In this document: piece after piece, positions 56,101 to 64,000 of the stretch
Numbering within the stretch: position 1 is the first letter of the stretch
Layout: every line of letters starts with the position of its first letter
NCBI GenBank assembly: GCA_963931865.1
Contig: OZ007513.1
Coordinates: forward strand, 10,565,467-10,629,466
Reading direction: 5' to 3'
Length of the DNA: 64,000 nt
Source: Axinella damicornis
Taxonomy: Eukaryota > Porifera > Demospongiae > Axinellida > Axinellidae
Notes under the pieces: generated by a model
What the model was told of the DNA's origin: nothing
Seen by the model: the letters and a program-made list of their open reading frames with translations, nothing else
The model's database searches: none
Translations under genes and position numbers: made by a program

Positions 56101-59100
56101 TGCAATACCCAATGTTCAAATGCAACGGAAATAGACTGTATCTCAAGTTTTACACTCATTTAGGCTTTGTTACTTCGTGAATACATTTACAACTCAATGA
56201 ATACACGCCACACTCAGTTCAAACCACAGGAAGTAATGGGTAGCGATTGCCTATTCTCCAATCAGATTCGAGCTGCAATATTATAGCAGCAGGTACAAAA
56301 CCTGAGATAGGCTTCAGACCAGACCCTCGCTCGCTCTTACACGCTCGGTCTGGCTTCACCAGACTAGCACACACTGTGGCAAAATGGACGCAGCCATCGT
56401 TTCTGTCCTTGCGTGTAAGTTGAAGAATCTCGCCACTGACATGCAGTAACTCCCTTGTAGATATGGTAACATTTCACACCACTCTTGCAGATACACAGCA
56501 TCTTTGTCAGCTTGCCGTGATCGGGATCCGTTGCCGCTAATAAGCGTATACTCATAATAAGTGCGTACTTTCTCGCTGCTGTATGCGATAAGTGCATGCA
56601 CCTATTAACAAGTCTCTATGGTATGGGTTTTTTTCCAATTAGGTAACACATTTGCGTCAATATAAAGTTTTCCCCACAGGCTATTAAATGCATGGGAATT
56701 AGTGCTATTATCACTAAATCTATGTTAGGATATCACCCACAGCATTCGTAAATGTAGTTGTTGTATTATCACTTATGGAAGAATTCAGAACAGTGGACCA
56801 CTTCATGCTTACTCAAGTGTTTGAAGCTCTCTGCACTCCTGCAGGCCTCTTGAAAGAGCAGCACACCCCTCATCACCAATCTTGTTCACAGAAAGGCTGT
56901 AAAATAAACATAATAGACTCGTAGTGATTATTGTCAAAGTAATGTTCACGCTATTATTGGCCAGACAATGTGACCTTAATTGCAAGCTACAACATATCAA
57001 CAACTTCCTGATCTGTATTCCTGTTGCTCTATAGTAACTCCAAACTATGGCGCCATTGTCTAGGATGAGCTGACCAGTCTGCCTGACACAATGAAGTCAT
57101 TATTCATGAAAGATGACCTGATAGTCACTAGTTTCACAAATTAGTGTTGTGCTAAATAATTACTGTAAGTCATCTCAGATCGACAGTTTTCTTATGGTAC
57201 TGGGTGAAGTCTGGGTGAAGATCATACAGTGGTGTAGACCACAAAGGACGGACCCTGGCCTCAATCTTAAATGGTTTATCATCCGCATTTTGGTATGCCA
57301 TCTATATGAAGCAGTGTTGCAGGCAATATATAAGTTATAATGTGAAAACAATAATATGCAACAAAAAGTTACATGGACTGTTTATCAACATTCTTTGACG
57401 ATTTTACTTATCCATCCTAATAACATCATGTAGTACTCTTGCTGCTTTCACATCATTGCTGTTCCGGGTTCTGGGCATGTCCCTCCTACACATAGCAGCA
57501 GCTCCATTGCCCAGACCCTCTGTCCTCTCTTGAGGGTCTGGGCATGAGACTAATACTCCTCACATCACTTTACTTATCGTAACCGTATCTGCATATGTAG
57601 TACTAATCCCACAGACATCCCAGGAAAGGAAGTACTGGCCATTGTTACTGACAAGTAGAAATTGACAAATTGCAAGATATGGTCCCTTTTTTTCAAATTC
57701 AGTCACTTGTTTGCATCAACTGTATAGTGGGAAATTTATGCAAGCTGAACAATTTTTAAAAACAATGTGTTCTGATGAAATTCTAATTTTGCAACGAATG
57801 GCGACGACCTATGACCACACCCCCTACTACTTCACATGTGTGTGTACTATACTGCTGGAGAACTTAGCATGCACTTCAGCGTGGAAGCACAGGTAAGAGG
57901 CTACCATGAACATAGAAACCACTGCAATTTCCAACTCCAAAATTGCCTGCTCAAAAAATTGGCCTTCTCTGCTAGAGGTACATATAGGGAGCAGAACATG
58001 AATTACAGACTATAACTACTCAGTGAGGTGCTGTTGTTTTCATCCATAATTGTAGAGTCAGTCACCACAACTCCTAACCTGGGATGAGGACGTTGTCATG
58101 ATACGCCTCTTTGCTGCCATACATGTAAACACGTCAGTAGGTTTCTACACCGCAACTTCCACCACTTGGCATTCATCAGATGTGCTTTTAAGGTTTGCAG
58201 AACAGAGTGTTACATTCTATCATCAAGTCCCCTCCTCTAACCTCATTTGTTGACTCGTGACAGAAACCCTTTCTTCCAGTACCCAAGAACATGACTCAAA
58301 GTGTACTGCCACACACACAATGAAGGCAGCTCAATCATCAACAATAAGAGTTCAACAGGAGGGCATACCACAAAATGTGGGGGCCACGTTCATAAAAATA
58401 AGCGCAGGGATGGGATTATTTGGTCTAGGAGACAATGTGTAGCTAATATGGAACCATTGATTGTGGCAGAAACTGGCTTCAATCTCAGATATTACAGCTC
58501 CAATCGTTACACTTCCAGTCGGGGATTAACATTCATTCACATTTGAGTACTTAATGCAGCGATTCTGACTATACCACCATGACCACAGTTGTCTACTGAC
58601 CATACTTCCAAAACATCACATTGGTATTGGTGTTGTGATTCTGGTCTTTCTGTTGGCCACCATTGCTCACTTCAACCACCCTCAGTGGTATGTGATGTCA
58701 TGATGTCATGCATGTGCACGTTAAATGGGGTAAGCCATAATACAAGCTGGTGGGCACAATCCGAATCCATAAGTAGATAGTACAGTAAGTACAAACGTTG
58801 CAATGAGGTGATTGCGATCATGTCACCATTTCATTTGTACAGACGAAATATTATACGTATTACCAATTATCAGGAACAAAAAACACTGCGGTAGCAAAAC
58901 AATTTTCTTAACTTCATGCTCACCTGAGATGTTGTAGCTCTCTGCATTCTTTCAGAGCTTGTGAAAGAGTGGCACACCCTTCAGCACCAATGTTATTATC
59001 GCTAAGGCTGGGAAAGAGACATAATACTCAGTCACTACCATGTCCTCAGCATATCTGACAGGCCAAGGTGACTATGGAATGGTCCATGCAAGCATGACAT

Positions 59101-62100
59101 AAGGACACATACGTATTAGAATGCAGTACTGCGTGATGACTACATTGAAATCCATGTTTGGAATTACCAATGGTGATGAGATAAGTTACAAACCAAGACT
59201 GCACATTGAACCACATACTGTTCCTAAATACACCTTAGAGTATGCTGCAGTCAAAAAAGAAAATCCAGTCTCGTCATCTTCTTTCGCAAGCAAGCATAGA
59301 TTACCACTATCAGGAACAATAGATCTGATGAGTCTCTCTCATGAACACTTTAGACACAAAAACTACATAGCTGTGGTTGCAGAACAATTTACACAATGAT
59401 TAACTTCATGCTTACTCGAGATGTTGTAGCTGTCTGCATTCTTTCAGAGCTTGTGAAAGAGTGGCACACACTTCAGCACCAATGTTATTACTGGCAAGGC
59501 TGGGAAGAGAGACATAATACTCAGTCACTACCATGTCCTCAGCACATCTCAGGCACAGGTGACTATATATGGACTCCATGCAAGTATAACTAAGGACAGG
59601 AACACTTTAGAGTGTGCGATGGTCATATTGGTTCTACCGCAATGACTAATAATTTTCTGGTGTTCAAATTTATAGAACATGTCGTATATTTTCCGAGAAA
59701 GGTGACAGACTGAAGCCAGCCATTGCCAACAAGAGCACCAGACCAACAGGCCAGAGAGTGTTTGCGATCAGAGATGGTGCTACAATAGAGATTGAGAGCA
59801 GCTGACGGATCAGGGCTATGGATGCCGAAGGAGTACAGGTGAGAGCATGTTTGGCGAACAGGGCCGAGACAGAGGAAATTATAAAACAGACAAATGAGTC
59901 AGCGACAACACTGAGCACTGCGGCACAAACACAACAGCATGCGGGAGGCACTGTTCAATGCCGGAATGCCGAGGCTGATCAGTCAGAGGGATCACAGAGT
60001 GTGATATCGAGACGTGTACATATACCTTTTGCTGAATGACTACTGTAAGTGCATGCATGTATGCATTGTCTACATTGTGCATTTTCTGGCAATACTGTTG
60101 TGGGCCGTGCATGCATGTGACTGCTCAAATCAAACGTAGGTGTTCAAACTTCTCTTGGTGAAGGGGAGTGTTTGAATTAATAGAGTGTTCGATTTATTAG
60201 AGTCATTACGGTAGTTACCAATAGTGATGTATTGTTGCTAAGTAATTACTAACCAAGACTGCACATTGAATCATACTGTTCCAAAACTACTCTAGAGATA
60301 TATGTAGCTTTCCAGAATGAGAATGATCAAAAATCCAGCCTCGTCATCTTCTTTCACTTGTAAGCAAGCAGCATAGATTACCAACTAAGGCAATTAATAT
60401 TGTTTCCATTGTAGTACTTAGTTTTGGGTCTGTTTCTTGGAAACTGTCAACTTCAGTGCATGCAGCTTACTCACCTATGATTCATGAACACACGTGTGTG
60501 CTAGCACCATTTGCTGAGTCAGCAGTCTTGATTTCGGATAGATGAGTCATGTTCATCCATTACCAACTACTGTTTAAGACGACGGCTGAGCGTATGGATT
60601 GATTGGTAAGCATATGGACTTATTGGTGAATGTACGTATGGAGTTGTTGGTGAGCACATGACGTATGCAGCTGACGTAGGGTATGTACTTAGTTAAATTA
60701 CTACTTCAGATTAGTAATGAGTAGAACGGTTATAAACTCAAAAATGGTAATGGACAGGTAGCAAGTGTGTTCCTTTCTGCTGACCATATCAAGACAGTCA
60801 CTCCTTACATACGTGCACTGCCACTTTTGTGTTGGAATCAGACATAACTCAACTGCTACTCTTAATAATGTTCATTAAGAAATTCACCATCACCAACCAT
60901 CTTCTAAAGTGTGCTCACTTCCCATGTCGATGTAATGAATTAGGCATCACTGTCTACTTATCCGCAGGATGCTCCAGCAGAATTTTGCAACAAAATAGGG
61001 GTGCACATGTAGTACAGCACATATCTGACGTGCTGTTTACAGAATGCAGACTGAATGTGCTGATATGTTGGGCGTACTATAACAGTTCTCTTGCATAATA
61101 ACCTGTAGCTATGCGGCAATAGCACTCCCTAAGATAGGGTGAAGTTACAAGCCTGTGATATCGGACTTCCTCTCGGCCAGTAGGCATGGATGGTACTATC
61201 ATCAACACTCCAGATGTTTGCTGGTGCAGATTCAATTGCAGAAACATAGCAGAATTCTCTCTAAAACAAATGGTTGCAACAAAAGTATACTGTTGAACAC
61301 ACATGCATAAAACACAAACTCACTTAATGCTCCGCACCCTGGGACAGAGTTTGAACAGTTCAGCAATCACATGAGCATCAGCTTCAGGGAACTGAGGCAG
61401 AGACTGCCTCAAAAATTTCAGAGGGGTGGTTCTGCAAACAAAGGAGATTTATAAATTCTGTAAAACGATAACAAGCTTGGCAGGTTTGCCTAATCAAAAC
61501 ACGCTCAAATATTGTGCTAAGATACATAATTGCTGTGATTCCACATGATTATGTGTACATCAATCAGTTGTACAGGTTGGCACATAATATGTAGGGATCG
61601 GCAGATACGTATTCGATAATCATGATAACTGTGACATTCAAACTGGCAAGAATTGCTATCATGAGTGCATTCAACATCAAAAATTGTCTAAGAATGTAGC
61701 AAAGTCATTGGTCATTATGGTGGTTTCTTCCTTGAAAATTTCATTACAGCAAAAAATTTGTGATAATCGTGGTATTTGCCAAGCCTTGTTCCCAGGCCTA
61801 ACCTACGTAGCCAACTGGACGATGAAGTGATCCATAAGCAGGGTAGGCCTGGGGACGAGGCTTGTAATTGCCTGGCCATTGGGTATTCTCAATATCGCCT
61901 ATCCCTATACCACTGACATCTCTTCAGTATCATGGTCAGAATTTTATGTGCTCAGTGAACAGAAAGTCGAGCAAAGGAACAAACACGCAGATAAGCCATA
62001 AAATGATATTGTCTGCAAAGGGGCACAGGGGCCATGCATGTTTACTGATCAATGTAACCATTACACACCTACCGAAGCTACTAGACCATCAAGTTCTGTA

Positions 62101-63779
62101 GCCACGTAGAAACGCATCCAAGACTATTCAGAAAGCCTCAAAGTTCAATTGGTCTGAGATGCATGCTTTAGAACAGGAAGTGTGATGAGGCAAGTTCAAG
62201 ACATGGCGGGGTAGGCCTGGTAACGAGGCTTGTATCTGTCTTGGCAATAATCACCATTGGGTATTCTCAATATCGACTATCCCAATACCACCGAGTAACA
62301 TAGTTGCTTGCTCAGTGAACAGAATCTCGAACAAAGGAATGAATACACAGTAAAGTCATAAAACGGTATTCTCTGCAAAGGGGCACACGGGCCTCACACA
62401 ATAGCACCATCCAAGTTCTGTAGCTAGAAACGTATCCAAGACTATTCAGAAAGCCTCAAAGTTCGATTGATCTGAGTTGCACACACCGATACCTTTTGAA
62501 CAGGAAGTGTGATGAAGCAAGTTCAAAACAAGTCCGCGGTGATGGCTTTTGAGATACAGCTGTTGTTCTTGATGCCTTCTGCTGGTTTTACTAAACACAT
62601 TACTTTACTGGACGGGGTCAGGAAAAAACAGCTTGATCTTGAGAACCACACAATGTAGAACACCGGACTTGCATGGAGTTGCACCATTGTGCTGCTGAGG
62701 ACTTGCATAGTCCACTGATTTCCATACCATAGCAGAAAGCCGTAGGAGGTGTCCACACTAAAAACATGGCAAAATCAATTGTCCAATTAGAGAGTGAGAC
62801 CTGGTCAACATGATACTGCTCAGTGTCAGAGGCACCTACGACAACGAAAGCCAGGAGTTCAGTAGAAAGGTCTTGGAGCTTCCCATTGTTGCAAAAAACC
62901 TGCTGGAGTTGCTTCAGAAAAGAAACAGGGAGTGGTGTCCAAAAGCTTTCAGAACACACATACATGTAGCGGTGTCCGCATTTTTACATTATAGACAAAT
63001 ATGCACAAGGTCTCACTGTGAAAAGGTTGCAGTTAAGAAGTACTTACACGTCCAAATAATCAAAAACATAGGTGTCAGATGTCTGCACAGAAAGTAGTGC
63101 GGTTCCTCTCTTCTTCCTCTCAAAGATTCTACAGAAAGGTAATAGAACAAATCGCTTATTGGGGGAGATTTTACCCTCTGGTAGGACAGTCCTGGTAGGA
63201 CAGTCCTGGTAGGACTGTCCTGGTAGGGAATGCTTTCACGCAATGTAAGGAATATGAAGACTCTGACTACACCATCATGATCACTTTCATATTATAATAT
63301 TGGAGATCACTTTCACATGGATTTTGCCTTCCCATTGCTCCTTAAACTAGTGCAGGCAGTATGCGAAGACATGTACGTATGCACATTAATTAGAGGGTGA
63401 GTCATAAGAATGCACTGGACAGGGGCAGACTCCACTGACGCATATGCATGGGTGAGAGCAAGGTCTGAGGCATCACTGAGTGTAAGTGTATTCACTTGTC
63501 TTTTCATTGACATGTGGAAATGCTAAACAGGGTAAATAAAAAATCAGGTGTTGGTGAGGGTTAATCCTTGTATCGGTCTTTCCTTAGGAAATGAAAAATG
63601 GTGACTGCAGAATGGATGTGTATTACAATAATTATTGATTGTGTGACAACTATGAACTGAATGCTCATTACTCACAGCTAGTGGTATTGATGACAATGAC
63701 TACATCAGTACAATACCTGACAGTTGTCCCTTTGGCAAACTCCTTTGACACTTCAAGGTCAAGATTGGTACCGGAACAT
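53105..63779 (-). CDS. NLR-C, LRR-encoding 3' part (spliced, partial)
   Basis: Exons, 5' to 3' on the minus strand: 63779-63717, 61431-61324, 59499-59416, 59007-58924, 56896-56813, 53541-53458, 53174-53105. All fit the same phase rule as NLR-A and NLR-B and none contains a stop. The repeats are of the ribonuclease-inhibitor class. The NACHT and Death exons would lie beyond 64000, in the same order as in NLR-B. The 63-nt exon has AAG rather than CAG at its acceptor. It could also be an orphan duplicate without its N-terminal half. Confidence 0.65.
53458..53541 (-). CDS. NLR-C C-terminal-type LRR exon
   Basis: 84 nt, acceptor ACCATCCAG, donor GTAAGT, encoding LRNNSLTDASVKIISEIITT and then VKSLKIL. 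Confidence 0.78.
53652..54260. mobile_element. 609-bp MITE, TIR TAGCCTCGTACCCAGG, empty sites in U1 and U2
   Basis: Starts TAGCCTCGTACCCAGGCCTT and ends AAGGCCTGGGTACGAGGCTA, with inverted ends of about 70 bp including GCGCATGCG. Flanked by exact GATTATGAT repeats (53643-53651, 54261-54269). Both U1 (near 14206, inverted) and U2 (near 24044) carry the site once and empty, so the insertion followed the block duplications. Confidence 0.92.
55590..56623. mobile_element. TIR element TACCGTACAGACCAGTTATTAGG (U3 copy)
   Basis: Counterpart of 12275-12963 and 24462-25396, enclosing the TAGTTTGGCG element. Confidence 0.68.
55872..56366. mobile_element. Nested TAGTTTGGCG element, 495 bp
   Basis: Ends TAGTTTGGCGAAGCCAAAC and GTCTGGCTTCACCAGACTA. 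Flanks GTACACACT (55863-55871) and GCACACACT (56367-56375) agree at eight of nine bases, a 9-bp duplication. Confidence 0.78.
56813..56896 (-). CDS. NLR-C LRR exon, second type
   Basis: 84 nt, acceptor TATTTTACAG, donor GTAAGC, encoding LSVNKIGDEGCAALSRGLQE and then CRELQTL. Confidence 0.82.
58924..59007 (-). CDS. NLR-C LRR exon, first type
   Basis: 84 nt, acceptor CTTTCCCAG, donor GTGAGC, encoding LSDNNIGAEGCATLSQALKE and then CRELQHL. Confidence 0.8.
59416..59499 (-). CDS. NLR-C LRR exon, first type
   Basis: 84 nt, acceptor CTTCCCAG, donor GTAAGC rather than the usual GTGAGC of this type. It encodes LASNNIGAEVCATLSQALKE and then CRQLQHL. Confidence 0.78.
59500..61323. other. NLR-C intron, non-coding
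   Basis: Shared with U2 (26924-28777). It includes a segment that supports conserved short ORFs on the minus strand (59670-60112) and ends near AAATAAAC-like text in the other copies. It also has degenerate repeats of about 20-22 bp built on GTATGGA.TTGTTGGT at about 60590-60660. No exon call is made. Confidence 0.45.
61324..61431 (-). CDS. NLR-C LRR-like exon (108 nt)
   Basis: Acceptor TTTGTTTGCAG, donor GTGAGT; nearly identical to 28778-28885. Confidence 0.65.
61857..62520. repeat. Tandem duplication inside U3
   Basis: The stretch from CTTGTAATTGCCTGGCCATT (61860) through AACAGGAAGTGTGATGAGG (about 62190) is repeated from about 62227 to 62516 with differences. U2 has it once (about 30524-30850). 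Confidence 0.7.
63177..63228. repeat. 14-bp tandem repeat
   Basis: Three units of GTAGGACAGTCCTG (the last with a T variant) followed by a partial unit. U1 has the inverse only once near 440. Confidence 0.85.
63717..63779 (-). CDS. NLR-C 63-nt exon, candidate
   Basis: Counterpart of 31870-31932; encodes CSGTNLDLEVSKEFAKGTTV. The acceptor reads ATTACCAAG here. Confidence 0.45.
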
Positions 63780-64000
63780 CTTGGTAATGAGTGCAATGAA
63801 AGTTGAACATGCACGTAAATATGTGATCAAATGGTCTTCATCAAAAAACATATTCAATACAAGTTCTTGCCATCAGTTCAATATTACTGCAAAATGACCT
63901 TCAACACCAATCCAAAACATCAACTGGGAATATCGCATAGGTATGGAGTGTGAAAGAGACATTTAGATTGCAACATGTGCTCAATCTGTGTAACCTACAT

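Larger units (their letters stand above)
51883..64000 (-). repeat. Block U3: second minus-strand NLR 3' half
   Basis: Direct homologue of U2, inverted homologue of U1, running off the right edge. It has more intron sequence than U2 and carries its own MITE at 53652-54260 and an internal tandem duplication near 61857-62520. Confidence 0.85.

Overview
This is eukaryotic, animal-type DNA: small exons with GT-AG junctions, long introns, microsatellites, very long poly(C)/poly(G) tracts and many miniature transposons. The dominant content is Death-NACHT-LRR immune receptors (NLRs) of the kind known to be expanded in sponges, so an early-branching animal, most likely a demosponge, is the best guess. 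That assignment is an inference from gene content. There is one 200-base assembly gap (16118-16317).

Layout. (1) Positions 1-15968 (block U1, + strand) hold the leucine-rich-repeat half of one NLR gene (NLR-A): up to 12 LRR-type exons plus a putative terminal exon. Its NACHT part would lie left of the window. (2) 16943-19420 (+) holds a broken RFX-family transcription factor copy, followed by a 33-bp minisatellite (20570-22350). (3) 22361-31620 (block U2) is an inverted, partly deleted copy of U1. It supplies the 3' LRR exons of NLR-B, the only NLR whose whole frame can be followed here. NLR-B runs on the - strand from an ATG at 43526 through Death, a linker, NACHT and LRR exons to a putative stop at 23496. 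All exon phases fit and the model is about 949 aa. (4) 44000-48400 is repeat-rich and holds a 20-bp tandem array, two retroelement or transposon gene remnants, MITEs and a perfect 120-bp-arm palindrome. (5) 48463-51830 repeats the RFX-plus-minisatellite arrangement. (6) 51883-64000 (block U3, - strand) is the LRR half of a third NLR gene (NLR-C), whose NACHT would lie right of the window.

The architecture is therefore three related NLR 3' halves, one inverted and two direct. Each lies next to an RFX fragment or a minisatellite, and NLR 3' ends converge on these. Most LRR exons are exactly 84 nt, enter with 1 nt and leave with 2 nt of a codon, and encode a 28-residue ribonuclease-inhibitor-type repeat. 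They can be added or removed without disturbing the frame. The three copies differ in exon number (12, 6 and 6 counting the C-terminal-type LRR but not the terminal tail), so the locus looks like a machine for varying LRR length.

Comparing the three blocks also works as a transposon trap. Several terminal-inverted-repeat elements beginning TAGCCTCG, TAGTCTCGC or TAGTCTGGCG are flanked by 9-bp target duplications, and for some the empty site is present in a sister block. All functional roles are inferred from sequence; no search or expression evidence was available.
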